Below, piece by piece: positions 23,354-32,856 of a stretch of DNA of 64,000 nucleotides (position 1 is the first letter of the stretch; the number at the start of each line of letters is the position of its first letter). The notes below the pieces were generated by a model, which saw only the letters and a list, made by a program, of their open reading frames with translations, ran no database searches and was not told the origin of the DNA. The position numbers and the translations under genes are program-made. Source of the DNA: Chryseobacterium oryzae (GTDB taxonomy: Bacteria; Bacteroidota; Bacteroidia; Flavobacteriales; Weeksellaceae); contig NZ_CP094529.1 of assembly GCF_022811665.1 (NCBI RefSeq), forward strand, positions 1,116,001 to 1,180,000, in the 5' to 3' direction.

Positions 23354-24472
23354 TTATAAAGCAGCTTGGCTATGGGTAATTCCGTACTCAGTTTCAGAAA
23401 TCATGTAATCTACTACTTTCTTCAAATCTCCGGTTTCTTCGTAAATTTTAAGCTGTCGGTCTGCTCCGGTTCCGTTTTCCAGAATTTTCCATGCATATTC
23501 TACTTCTTTTCGGCAGCCAAGATCGTCTACAACATCATCTATAAACTCCAAAAGTTCTTTCAGTAAATCAGGATAAGGTACAGATTCTTCTTTTCCGAAA
23601 TCTATAAGTTTAGAATGAATTCCTTCTTTGGAAGCCCGCCATTTATTTTCATTTAAAAGCAGTCTTCTATAGCTTCTGAAACTTAAATTCTGCTGATGGA
23701 GTTTATAAATTTTAGCCACAAGACTTTGCATAATTGCTGCAAGACATACCGTTTCTTCTATTCTTAAAGGCATGTCGCAAATTCTAAACTCAATGGTAGG
23801 ATAGAAAGGATGTACTCTTAGATCCCACCAGATTTTTTTAGCATTATCAATAGTTCCTGTTTTCACAAGAAGATCAACATAACTGTCGAATTCTGAAAGA
23901 GAATTGAAAAAGCTCGGAATCCCTGTTCTCGGAAATTTTACAAATACCTCCTGTCTGTAAGATTTAAAACCTGTATTTCTACCAATCCAAAAAGGTGAGT
24001 TGGTAGACAATGCATATACGTGTGGTAAAAAATAACGCATTACATTCTGAATTCTTACTCCTTCTTCACGATTAGGAATCCCAATGTGAACATGCAGACC
24101 AAAAATTAGATTCCCTCTTGCAACATCGCCCATGTCATCTACGATTTTATTATATCGCTCTCCATTGGTAATGGTATTGTGTTCCCAGTTGGAGAATGGG
24201 TGTGTTCCTCCGCCAGAAACACGGAGTCCCTGTTCATGAGCTGTTTTTATCAGGTGTCTTCTTAGATTGGTAAGTTCTTCTTTTGCTTCCTGAATGTTTT
24301 GGCATATTCCTGTTTCCATTTCAATCATAGATTCGTGCATTTCGTGCTTTAAGTTTTCGCTTAAAACAGCTTTTCCACCTTCTATAATTTTAGAAACATG
24401 AGAAATTAAATCGCGGCTTTCCACATCAATTATCTGATATTCTTCCTCGATTCCAATAGTAAATTGATGCAT
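23354..24472 (-). CDS. GCS2-family carboxylate-amine ligase (YbdK-like)
   Basis: 372 residues. Glutamate-cysteine-ligase family 2: TIGIEEEYQI at the start, LHVHIGIPN in the core, then RVHPFYPTIEFRICDMP. YbdK of E. coli has weak glutamate-cysteine ligase activity, and homologues in gene clusters make various gamma-glutamyl or aspartyl amides, so the true substrate here is open. It lies 25 bp after an ATP-grasp gene on the same strand. Confidence 0.92.
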   Translation of the reverse strand: MHQFTIGIEEEYQIIDVESRDLISHVSKIIEGGKAVLSENLKHEMHESMIEMETGICQNIQEAKEELTNLRRHLIKTAHEQGLRVSGGGTHPFSNWEHNTITNGERYNKIVDDMGDVARGNLIFGLHVHIGIPNREEGVRIQNVMRYFLPHVYALSTNSPFWIGRNTGFKSYRQEVFVKFPRTGIPSFFNSLSEFDSYVDLLVKTGTIDNAKKIWWDLRVHPFYPTIEFRICDMPLRIEETVCLAAIMQSLVAKIYKLHQQNLSFRSYRRLLLNENKWRASKEGIHSKLIDFGKEESVPYPDLLKELLEFIDDVVDDLGCRKEVEYAWKILENGTGADRQLKIYEETGDLKKVVDYMISETEYGITHSQAAL

Positions 24473-24497
24473 TTTCTTGTGTTTTTTTTAATGATAA

Positions 24498-25451
24498 TTA
24501 CTTTACAGAATCTTTCACGAATGTACCCCAAGAAATATTTGGTTTTCCGGGAACATATTCTTTAGCTTTTTCTATAGCTAATTTGGCAGCGTGTTCTACA
24601 ATCCACGCAAAATTTTCTTCTCCAACAGAGTTTTTATCAGCATCCGGAGCAGGGTTACAGAAGTCGATTGCATAAGGAATGCCGTCTCTTACAGCAAATT
24701 CTACGGTATTAAAGTCGTATCCTAAAGCCTTATTCATCTTTAATGTATAATCGTGGATGGTTTTTAATAATTTTTTTAAATCTTCACCTTCAGTCTGATG
24801 TGTGGTTGCATATCTAAGATGATGAGGATTTCTAGGTTCATAAGGCATTATGTGTACATATTTTTGCCCCAAACAATATACTCTGTAATAATCTTGGAAT
24901 ACAATTTCTTCCTGAACCATCATTACAAGCTGCTCGGTTTCGCTGAGTTTGTTCCAAAGATCTTCAGGGTTTTCTACTCTGTAAACACTTTTCCAACCAC
25001 CGCCATCGTGAGGTTTCATATATGCCGGAAATCCTACATAATTGAAAATGTAATCCCAATCGTGAGGAAATTTAAGGTTTCTGAAAGAGGTTTCTGAAGT
25101 ATTTTCAGGTCTTTCGTGAGAGGGTAATAAAACGGTTTTCGGTAAAGGAATTCCCAATTTAGACATCAATGCATTATTGAAAAATTTTTCATCGGCACTC
25201 CACCAAAATGGATTGTTGATTACGTAAGTTCCGTTCAGTGCTGCATTTTTAAGGTATGCTCTGTAAAAAGGAACATCCTGAGAAATTCTGTCGATAATAA
25301 CTGCATATCCGTAATCTGCACCTTGTTCAAGTTTATCAATATTAACGGGTTCGGCAATAATTTCACCTCCGCCCATTTCGTTTACTTTATCTATAAATGC
25401 CCATGGAAAAGTATCTTCCATCCCAAATAAAATTCCTACTTTTTTTGCCAT
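24498..25451 (-). CDS. ATP-grasp ligase (RimK-like)
   Basis: 317 residues. PreATP-grasp part at about 1-100, then ATP-grasp with FPAYMKPHDGGGWKSV (lysine and flexible loop), VMMVQEEI (adenine-binding acidic residue), NTVEFAVRDG and YAIDFCNPAPD, where the terminal Asp-Asn pair would bind magnesium. It should form an amide or peptide bond. The family neighbourhood suggests a partner of the GCS2-type ligase directly downstream. Confidence 0.85.
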   Translation of the reverse strand: MAKKVGILFGMEDTFPWAFIDKVNEMGGGEIIAEPVNIDKLEQGADYGYAVIIDRISQDVPFYRAYLKNAALNGTYVINNPFWWSADEKFFNNALMSKLGIPLPKTVLLPSHERPENTSETSFRNLKFPHDWDYIFNYVGFPAYMKPHDGGGWKSVYRVENPEDLWNKLSETEQLVMMVQEEIVFQDYYRVYCLGQKYVHIMPYEPRNPHHLRYATTHQTEGEDLKKLLKTIHDYTLKMNKALGYDFNTVEFAVRDGIPYAIDFCNPAPDADKNSVGEENFAWIVEHAAKLAIEKAKEYVPGKPNISWGTFVKDSVK

Positions 25452-25487
25452 AATCTTATTGTTTATTTTTTGTTTTTATATTATTAA

Positions 25488-26879
25488 TTATTCAAAATGA
25501 GTTAAAACCCAATTTTTACTTTTATCCACAAATGGAGATCCACAGTAGGAGCATTTGTCTAATGTAGTATCATCATACGGTGCAGCACAATTCGGACATT
25601 CGTGGCTGTAAGATATTTCTAAAGGTAAAACAGCATCCTTATTTCTGGATAACGTCATGTAAAACTCTTGTGTTTCCAGTTCATTTACTTTTTGTATTGT
25701 ATTGTTTGCCAATTTTACTTCAGAGTAAGTTGCTGAAATTTTAAACTTAAGATCAATAATATTTCCTTCAACAGAATAATCATCCAATGTTACAAAATTG
25801 GTATATAAACGATTGAATATGATACCATTATAACTGTTTTTTATACTGATGAGCTGTGAAAGAGTATTTTCATCTGAAAACTTATCCAGTTTATCAATTT
25901 TTCCTCCCGAAAATACTTCCATAATCTGCATAAAGATATTGGAAGCGATGTCTTCCATCTTCTGAACTGCAAATTCTTTATCGTGAGTAAATAGTGATAA
26001 AAAGTTCTGATCCAGCAATACATCCTGTTCTCCTTCATAATCGTCTTCTTGTGTAATTTCACATAAAATCCAGTCATAAGCAGCATTATTCACCAGTGTT
26101 CCGCAACTGCTGCATCTGCTTATTTCACCTAAATCATCCGATAAAACATCGCCACAATTTGGGCAATTATTACTGGTGTATAGATCTTTGCTTTCTACGT
26201 TTTGTTTTCGGATTAAAGTCCAGTATTCAACTATATTTTCTTCGTCGTAATCTTCATTGAATTTTGGATAAATCTCACTTATAAATTTGTCGCGAACCGA
26301 AAAAATAAACTCAATATCGGTAACATCGTAGCCATTATCTTTTCTTAAATCGGCAACTCGGATGTTTTCTATCCTAAGATTACTTAACTCGTTGCGTTGC
26401 GAAAGAGTATTCATAATAGAAATCTGGGTATGAAGTCTTTGATACATACCGTCTGACATCCATTTGCGTACATTCTTCAAATCCTTGTTTTGCCAGGCTT
26501 TTTGCATTTCTCTGAATGCAAAGGTGAGTTTCTTTTTATCTAATCCGTCCGGTAAAGGAACATCCGTATACTCATCAACAAAATTTTGATTGTTGTCTGT
26601 AAGTGTATTTCCAAACATGCTCGGAAATTTTTTCTTTAAATAGAAATAAACAACAATACAGATCACAATAAAAATGATAATTACAACAGGACTGATGGAA
26701 GAACTTCCTCCACCTCCTGAAGAATGACTGCTGTAAGAATGACCAGAAGAACTCCAACTGCTTCCACTGCTTCTAGAGCTGCTTCTGCTGCTTCTACCGC
26801 CACCGCCACCAAGTCTTGCGTATAAATTGGGAAGACTGTATAAAAACAGTAAAAATCCGAAATAATACTTTCTTTTCAC
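25488..26879 (-). CDS. TIM44-like membrane protein with two zinc ribbons
   Basis: 463 residues. A signal-like N-terminus is followed by a Gly/Ser/Arg-rich low-complexity stretch (about 24-60) and a strong transmembrane helix (about 65-82). A TIM44/MRPL45-type domain (about 110-235) contains FREMQKAWQNKDL and RKWMSDGMYQRL. Two CxxC-CxxC ribbons follow, CPNCGD...CSSCGT and CPNCAAP...CSYCGS. These proteins are membrane-associated and poorly understood. It lies 18 bp after an SPFH gene, suggesting a joint membrane platform. Confidence 0.8.
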   Translation of the reverse strand: MKRKYYFGFLLFLYSLPNLYARLGGGGGRSSRSSSRSSGSSWSSSGHSYSSHSSGGGGSSSISPVVIIIFIVICIVVYFYLKKKFPSMFGNTLTDNNQNFVDEYTDVPLPDGLDKKKLTFAFREMQKAWQNKDLKNVRKWMSDGMYQRLHTQISIMNTLSQRNELSNLRIENIRVADLRKDNGYDVTDIEFIFSVRDKFISEIYPKFNEDYDEENIVEYWTLIRKQNVESKDLYTSNNCPNCGDVLSDDLGEISRCSSCGTLVNNAAYDWILCEITQEDDYEGEQDVLLDQNFLSLFTHDKEFAVQKMEDIASNIFMQIMEVFSGGKIDKLDKFSDENTLSQLISIKNSYNGIIFNRLYTNFVTLDDYSVEGNIIDLKFKISATYSEVKLANNTIQKVNELETQEFYMTLSRNKDAVLPLEISYSHECPNCAAPYDDTTLDKCSYCGSPFVDKSKNWVLTHFE

Positions 26880-26897
26880 CTCTGTATTTCTTCTTTT

Positions 26898-27986
26898 TTA
26901 ATTGTGTAAAGGTGGTGGTGTGTTGGCAAACAGATTTTTGAGTTCATCTAAACTATTTGCTGAATCCCAATTTGCCATTCCATTTTTCCAAACCTGGGTG
27001 GTTGCAGAAAGACTTCCGTTTTGTACCAAAGGCAAGAGCTGTTCTATAGTGAAAGGACCAGTCTGCTGTCCGTTCACCGCCACAAAATATTGTGCAGAAG
27101 AAGGTAATGGAGGAGGAGCAGACTGAACTGCAGAAGATGTCTGATTCTGAGTGAAAACTCCAGCCATTGCATTTCCTACACCAATTCCTGCACCAATTCC
27201 TGCAAGTCCGCCCTCATTGGCTGCTGCAATTTCTATACTTTGCGCAGCTTTAAATTGAGAAAGTTTCTGCATATCCAATTTGTTTAATCTAGAATATTCA
27301 AAAATTTCTTTTTTAAGATCTTCCGGCATAGAAACATTTTCAATTAAAAATTTGGTAATTTCTAAACCGTAACCGGCAAATTCATCATTTAATTTTGTCT
27401 GACAAATTCGCGATAAATCTTCAAGATTGGCAGCGAATTTATCAATAGGAATGCTTCCGTCTCCAATGGCGGAAGAAAATTTGGTAACGATAATACTTTT
27501 TAGCTGTCCTATAACGTCTTCTGTTTCGTACGTATCGTTGGTTCCTGCAATTTCTTTGATGAATTTTCCTGCATCAATAACCTTGAAAGCAAAAGTTCCG
27601 AAAGATCTCAGCTCAATCATTCCAAATCGGTCATCATTAAGCACAATGGCATTTTTTGTCCCCCATTTCTGATCGATGAACTGTTTGGTGTTTACAAAAA
27701 ATACATCTGCTTTAAATGGACTTTCAAAACCGTATTTCCAACCTTTTAAAGTAGCCAAAATAGGCATATTCTGGGTCTGTAAAGTGTACATTCCCGGGTT
27801 GAAAACATCTGCTATTGTTCCTTCATTAAAAAAAACTGCTTGCTGCGATTCTCTTACAGTGAGTTTCGCATTCATTTTAATTTCGTTATTGAATCTCGGA
27901 AATTTCCATACTATGGTATTCTGGGAATTATCCGTCCATTCTATAATATCAATAAATTCCTGTTTAAGTCTATCAAATAAACCCAT
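26898..27986 (-). CDS. SPFH-domain protein with C-terminal GYF_2 domain
   Basis: 362 residues. The SPFH or virion-core-like (YdjI-type) domain spans about 20-250, including WKFPRFNNEIKMNAKLTV and ENVSMPEDLKKEIFEY. A Gly/Ala-rich linker and a Pro-rich segment follow. The C-terminal ~60 residues are a GYF_2 domain (YFVAVNGQQTGPFTIEQL and VWKNGMANW). SPFH proteins form oligomeric membrane-linked scaffolds. Fusion with GYF_2 is known in bacteria, and the role is unclear. Confidence 0.88.
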   Translation of the reverse strand: MGLFDRLKQEFIDIIEWTDNSQNTIVWKFPRFNNEIKMNAKLTVRESQQAVFFNEGTIADVFNPGMYTLQTQNMPILATLKGWKYGFESPFKADVFFVNTKQFIDQKWGTKNAIVLNDDRFGMIELRSFGTFAFKVIDAGKFIKEIAGTNDTYETEDVIGQLKSIIVTKFSSAIGDGSIPIDKFAANLEDLSRICQTKLNDEFAGYGLEITKFLIENVSMPEDLKKEIFEYSRLNKLDMQKLSQFKAAQSIEIAAANEGGLAGIGAGIGVGNAMAGVFTQNQTSSAVQSAPPPLPSSAQYFVAVNGQQTGPFTIEQLLPLVQNGSLSATTQVWKNGMANWDSANSLDELKNLFANTPPPLHN

Positions 27987-28010
27987 TTTTCTTGGTTGTT
28001 GTGTGTTAAA

Positions 28011-28724
28011 TTAATTAAAAAAAGCTTCAATGTAAATAGGAAAAGTCATTCTCCATAAAGGCCAATCGTGGTTGATCCATTTTTTTTCGTCGTACCAAAA
28101 ATTGATTCCTTTAGAAGATAAAATTTCTGCCATTTCTACATTTTTATCTCTGCAAATATCTTCGTCTGATGTGCTTAGAACAATGTGCATGTGTTTGTAT
28201 TTCCATGCTTCGTCGTTTCTTACAAATTCTCTCGGGCAGTTAAAATAAACCAGCTCGTCCGAATATCCATCCATGAAATTTCTGATACTGAATGCACCGG
28301 AAAGACAAAATAAATGAGATACAACATCAGGAAATCTGAATGCAAAATTGGCAGCATGATAACCTCCGAAACTTGCTCCCGCAACAGCAACTCTATGGGT
28401 TTGATGCATCTTTTGAATGTACGGAACAAACTCCTGAATTAAAAACTGCACATATTTTTCGTAATTTCTGATTCTTTGCTGAGGCGAAATATTTTCATCG
28501 TAAAAACTCCATGCATCAATGGTCTGAATATTATACAGCTTTACTTTACCCTGTTCAACAAAATAATTAATGCTGCTGTTCAGATGAAAATCGTGATTTT
28601 GAGTATATAAACCCTGCGAAGTAGGAAACATGATTATCGGATAACCGTAATGTCCCGTAACTTCTACTTTAAGGCTTGTTCCTAATATATGAGAATAATA
28701 ATCTGTATGTTCTATTTTTGGCAT
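28011..28724 (-). CDS. Esterase, alpha/beta hydrolase (esterase D-like)
   Basis: 237 residues, no signal peptide. Nucleophile elbow GASFGGYHAA, and the terminal catalytic His in NHDWPLW. The nearest family is esterase D/enterochelin-esterase type enzymes that hydrolyse esters or amides of small molecules and peptides. It lies inside the ATP-grasp cluster, between another ATP-grasp gene and the SPFH gene. Confidence 0.88.
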   Translation of the reverse strand: MPKIEHTDYYSHILGTSLKVEVTGHYGYPIIMFPTSQGLYTQNHDFHLNSSINYFVEQGKVKLYNIQTIDAWSFYDENISPQQRIRNYEKYVQFLIQEFVPYIQKMHQTHRVAVAGASFGGYHAANFAFRFPDVVSHLFCLSGAFSIRNFMDGYSDELVYFNCPREFVRNDEAWKYKHMHIVLSTSDEDICRDKNVEMAEILSSKGINFWYDEKKWINHDWPLWRMTFPIYIEAFFN

Positions 28725-28786
28725 TTAAATTTTTTTTAAAATGTGTCTTAATAAATAGTTTTGTTAAGTTAATTTCTAAATTAATT

Positions 28787-29998
28787 CTAAGAGCTCGGTT
28801 TATCTTTTGGAGGAAGAATATTAAGCATCTCTAGTTGAATTTTTTCTGCTGCAAAATCTAACCTTTCCTGCACGACATGAGCGTCTTTAGACTTGTAAAC
28901 AATTCCTACATGATAATCTATCGGAATAAACTTTACCGCTTCTTCGCATTCAAAATCACTGTAATTTGGTGAAATATCCTTTATTAACGCTACAATTAAT
29001 CCTGAGTAATAACCTGTTGGTTTGGCAACTTCGTAATTTTTACCTTTTAGTAATGCATCTTCTATTTTTGCCCATTCTCTCCAAATATTGATGTTGCTGG
29101 ATGCTTCTACCAAGTCTGGAATATGAGCTCCACCAACCCGCGATGAAGTTTCTAAAAAATACCACTTTCCATCTTCTCTATTTCTAATGAATTCGGTATG
29201 AGTAGCCCCATTTAGAAGCCCGAAGCTTAATAAAACTTTAGCGTTAACCTTTTCCAAAGCTTTAAATTCATCGGAATATCTGCCCAATGTTTTTGTCCTG
29301 AAAACTCCGCCTTCATGAGAAACCTGCATCGGTGGAGCAAGGTATTTTGAAGCTGAGGTAAATACAATTTCTTTATTGAAAGTTAAACTGTCAACATGAT
29401 AAACATCTCCTGGTTTGAAGCTTTCTAAAAGGAACAAATGTCTCTCTTCACCCAATTGTTCTAATGCATTCCAAAGTTCTTCCTGAGATTTTAATTTTTT
29501 TATACCAGAAGCAGAAGCTTCGGATCTTGGTTTTAAAACCCATGGAGCAGGAACCTTTTCGGTAAAATCCTGAACTTCCTGATCGTTAAAAACAGCCGTA
29601 AATTCTGGTACATTTATACCTGAATCTTTTGCTTTTTGCCGCATGGCAAGTTTATCCCGAAAATAGCGATGGGTTGTTTGTCCCATTCCCGGAATTCGGA
29701 AGGTTTCTCTTATGAGAGCTGCCTTTTCTACATCATAATCGTCGAGAGCGATTACAGCATCTATTTTTCGGCTTTTCATTAAGTGAGAAAACCCCTGAAT
29801 AAGATGATCGAGATTCCATACCGAAGGTTTTACTTCTGGCATATAAAAAACTTCATCTATTGCATGCCAAGGCCAATTTTTTTCTTTTAAATTTTCGGAA
29901 GTAATGAGGATAATCTTATTGCCAAGATTTTTCATTTCGTCCATAAAATCGTATCCTTTGTAATAGCACGAAATACACACGATGGTTTTCTCCTTCAT
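28787..29998 (-). CDS. ATP-grasp ligase
   Basis: 403 residues. The preATP-grasp region (1-110) has IDAVIALDDYDVEKAALIRE. The ATP-grasp core follows with APWVLKPRSEASASGIKKL, LFLLESFKPGDVYHVDSL and NGATHTEFIRN, then WYFLETSSRVGGAHI with the metal-binding Glu and Asn-like position. It resembles carbamoyl-phosphate-synthase-type or biotin-carboxylase-like ligases that join amino acids. There is no sign of truncation. The substrate is unknown. Confidence 0.85.
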   Translation of the reverse strand: MKEKTIVCISCYYKGYDFMDEMKNLGNKIILITSENLKEKNWPWHAIDEVFYMPEVKPSVWNLDHLIQGFSHLMKSRKIDAVIALDDYDVEKAALIRETFRIPGMGQTTHRYFRDKLAMRQKAKDSGINVPEFTAVFNDQEVQDFTEKVPAPWVLKPRSEASASGIKKLKSQEELWNALEQLGEERHLFLLESFKPGDVYHVDSLTFNKEIVFTSASKYLAPPMQVSHEGGVFRTKTLGRYSDEFKALEKVNAKVLLSFGLLNGATHTEFIRNREDGKWYFLETSSRVGGAHIPDLVEASSNINIWREWAKIEDALLKGKNYEVAKPTGYYSGLIVALIKDISPNYSDFECEEAVKFIPIDYHVGIVYKSKDAHVVQERLDFAAEKIQLEMLNILPPKDKPSS

Positions 29999-30139
29999 AT
30001 AGTGATTTTTAAATTTTGTTAAATTATAAAAAATAAAAGCTTTTGTTTATTAATTATTTAATATTAAAATTTAATAATTGCTAAGCTTTTTTAAATTTAC
30101 TAATCAATTATACAGAGAAATTTTGAAAAAAACTAATTT

Positions 30140-31555
30140 TTAATGATAATTTTCAATTAAATCCGCTAATAATTGTACGCCATAACCAGTTGCTGCCTTT
30201 TCTTTTGCATATCCTACATTTCCAAATGCAACTCCGGCAATATCCAAATGTGCCCAATTGGGATGGTTTTCTATAAACTGTTCTAGAAATTTTGCCGCTA
30301 TAATGCAATCTCCTATAGGCTTCATGGAGATGTTTTTAAAATCTGCAACATCCGATTTAAAATCTTCCATCCAAATATCCCAAAGTGGTAAATTCCAAAC
30401 CCTTTGATTGGTTTTGTTTCCAGATTTAATCAGTGTATTTTTCAGTTCTTCATTGTTGGAGAACATTGCTCCGCAAGTATCGCCAAACATTCTTACAGAA
30501 CTACCGGTAAGAGTTGCCAAATCAATAAGAACATCGGTTTTGTAATTTTTGGTAAGATAAGACAGTCCGTCTGCTAATGTCATTCTTCCTTCTGCATCGG
30601 TGTTCAGAACTTCTATAGTTTTTCCGTTGTAGGCGGTGATAACATCACTTGGAAGATAGGCATTTTCCGAAACTGCATTATCGGTAATAGGTAAAATTGC
30701 CGTAATGTTTATTGGAAGCTGCATTTTTGAAGCATAAATAAGTGCTCCAATTACTGCGGTTGCTCCACCCATGTCAGATTTCATATAATGCATATTGTCT
30801 GATGGTTTAATGGAGATTCCTCCAGTATCAAAAAGTACACATTTACCTACTAATCCGAAGGTTTTTGCATTTTTTTCTGAAGATTTGTATTCCAAAATAG
30901 TAAAAGCGGCATCATAAGCACTTCCCTGATTAACAGCTAAAAAAGCTCCCAAACCAAGACTCTCACATTTCTTTTTGTTGAAACATGTGTATTTCAGATT
31001 GTATTTTTTTGCAGTATTCTTTAAGAAATCACTCAGCATATCCGGCTTTTTAAAGTTAGCAGGTTTGTTGAGCCATTCCTGACAGGCAAACTGACCTTCG
31101 CAAATCGCTGAGGTTCTTTCTGAAATCTTATCTAGTTTTTTCTGACTGATGTTGCTGAAATGCAATTCGAAAGCATCTTTCCAAAACGGATGATTTTCTT
31201 CAAACGGATAGTGGTAAGTTCCTAAGTAAAGTCCTTTAAAAAATTCTTCAAATTGTTTTTCTAAAATAAAATCGGCACTTAGAAGTGTTTTTACAGACTG
31301 AATGTTTTTTTTGTGTGATTGAGAAAATTTCATTCCGACTTGTTGAAATTCAAAGTTTTCTGAATTTTCTTTTCCTAAGCCAATGAAGTAAATAATGCTT
31401 TCTTCATTAGTTTGTACAAATACTTCATTCTTTTTACCGGAAAAAAAATGGGCAGTATTTTTATTGTATTTTTTGGAATTGTTTTTCCATGATTCTTCTG
31501 TGAAAAGTTCGAATATCTGACTGTATTGCTTATCTACTTTATTGTATAATTTCAT
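30140..31555 (-). CDS. M17 leucyl aminopeptidase-family protein
   Basis: 471 residues, peptidase family M17, two-metal aminopeptidase. Metal and catalytic residues are in FDTGGISIKPSDNMHYMKSD and in VLNTDAEGRMTLAD, the family signature at about 315-323. The N-terminal domain is degenerate, as usual in the family. Likely cytoplasmic release of N-terminal amino acids or dipeptide cleavage. Its place in the cluster hints at trimming of the peptide product. Confidence 0.92.
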   Translation of the reverse strand: MKLYNKVDKQYSQIFELFTEESWKNNSKKYNKNTAHFFSGKKNEVFVQTNEESIIYFIGLGKENSENFEFQQVGMKFSQSHKKNIQSVKTLLSADFILEKQFEEFFKGLYLGTYHYPFEENHPFWKDAFELHFSNISQKKLDKISERTSAICEGQFACQEWLNKPANFKKPDMLSDFLKNTAKKYNLKYTCFNKKKCESLGLGAFLAVNQGSAYDAAFTILEYKSSEKNAKTFGLVGKCVLFDTGGISIKPSDNMHYMKSDMGGATAVIGALIYASKMQLPINITAILPITDNAVSENAYLPSDVITAYNGKTIEVLNTDAEGRMTLADGLSYLTKNYKTDVLIDLATLTGSSVRMFGDTCGAMFSNNEELKNTLIKSGNKTNQRVWNLPLWDIWMEDFKSDVADFKNISMKPIGDCIIAAKFLEQFIENHPNWAHLDIAGVAFGNVGYAKEKAATGYGVQLLADLIENYH

Positions 31556-31565
31556 TATAACTAAA

Positions 31566-32690
31566 TTATTTTTGTATTTCTTGTTCTTGATGTGGTTTTA
31601 CTTCCACCGGGTTTTCTGTATTGTTATAAAAAAGCCATTCAATAGCTCTTGGGAATTCCTGAGACCAGTAAAATTCGCTATGGGAACCATCGGGATTAAT
31701 GCTGGTTTTAAATTCAAAATCGAAAAGATTTTTTTGCTCCCATTTTCGAAGGTAATTTTCGAAAATTTTTATTCTTTTTACCATTTTTGAACCTTCTTTT
31801 TCTCCACCGTACAAATAAATCTTGGTTTTAAAAGGTGTCCTGAAATTCATCATTGGGAAATTATTATTCGGTTCAACCCACAGAGATGGGGAGAAAATAA
31901 GTAGTTTAGAATATACTTCGGGATATAAAAAACCACTGTAAATACTGATGAGTCCACCTAAAGAACTTCCGCCAATTCCTGTATGATCACGGTCTTTTTT
32001 AGTTCGGTAATGGGTATCAACATAAGGTTTTAAAGTATCGGTAATAAATCTGATGTATTTTTTACCTTCCGAACCGTTTGCGACATGGTCATTATCAAAA
32101 ATATATTCTTTTATTCTGTCTTCGCTTCCGTGTTCTACAGCAATCACAATAACTTCACCACGACCATATTCGGAAAGTATGGAAAGTTTTTTATCTATTT
32201 CCCAATTGCCATAAGGACTGCCTTCGTTAAATAAATTTTGAGCATCCTGAAGATAGAGAACCGGATAATTTTTTTCTGAAAAATAATAATCGTAAGGTAA
32301 AAGAGCCCAAATTTTACGGTAACGGTCTAACTGAGGGATGTAAAATTCTTCTGAAATAATTTCTACAATTGGGAAAAATTCTTCCTTAAAAGGTCCCCAA
32401 TTTAATCTCCATTGTTCAACAAAATCTACAGTTTCATGAGAAGATGTTTCTATTTTTCTGTTTGGGGTAATGCTTCCGTATTTGTCCAGCTCTACGTTTT
32501 CCCAGCCTCCTTTGGTGAATTTATAATCTATAATCTCCGGAAGTTGATCATTATCTATTGTTATGTTGTAGGTATTGTCCTCAGATTTTTCTAGTTGAAA
32601 ATTGTAGTCTTTAGGATTCCAGTTGTTAAAATTTCCGGTTATAAAAACAGGTCTTGCATCATTTTCAGCTGTTTTAAGTGTGAACTTCAT
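31566..32690 (-). CDS. CBM48-esterase: glycogen-binding-like domain plus alpha/beta hydrolase
   Basis: 374 residues from the ATG at 32690; a longer frame to 32774 adds 28 residues that look non-homologous. The N-terminal ~100 residues are CBM48/AMPK-beta-like, with VFITGNFNNWNP. The rest is an esterase D-type hydrolase with nucleophile Ser in GIGGSSLGGL and a C-terminal His in DGSHSEF. The order is reminiscent of enterochelin-esterase-like proteins. The location between the amidoligase cluster and the glg genes is notable: 10 bp to the peptidase gene and divergent from glgB. Confidence 0.85.
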   Translation of the reverse strand: MKFTLKTAENDARPVFITGNFNNWNPKDYNFQLEKSEDNTYNITIDNDQLPEIIDYKFTKGGWENVELDKYGSITPNRKIETSSHETVDFVEQWRLNWGPFKEEFFPIVEIISEEFYIPQLDRYRKIWALLPYDYYFSEKNYPVLYLQDAQNLFNEGSPYGNWEIDKKLSILSEYGRGEVIVIAVEHGSEDRIKEYIFDNDHVANGSEGKKYIRFITDTLKPYVDTHYRTKKDRDHTGIGGSSLGGLISIYSGFLYPEVYSKLLIFSPSLWVEPNNNFPMMNFRTPFKTKIYLYGGEKEGSKMVKRIKIFENYLRKWEQKNLFDFEFKTSINPDGSHSEFYWSQEFPRAIEWLFYNNTENPVEVKPHQEQEIQK

Positions 32691-32792
32691 TTCGTGTTTT
32701 ATCTGTTTTAAACTTATAAAATTATTAATTTTTTTCAATAATTCGCATGAAAATTGATTTAAAAAAATATTCAATTCAAATAAAAAAATATC

Positions 32793-32800
32793 TATATTTG
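32793..32800 (+). promoter_or_regulatory. -7 element TATATTTG upstream of glgB
   Basis: Exact TAnnTTTG match in the 166-bp region between the divergent esterase and glgB genes; about 57-60 bases to the glgB start. Confidence 0.55.
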
Positions 32801-32856
32801 ATAGTCATCGCATAATTTAGGAAGTTTAGATTTTATGCAGAGTGTTAAAAACAATT

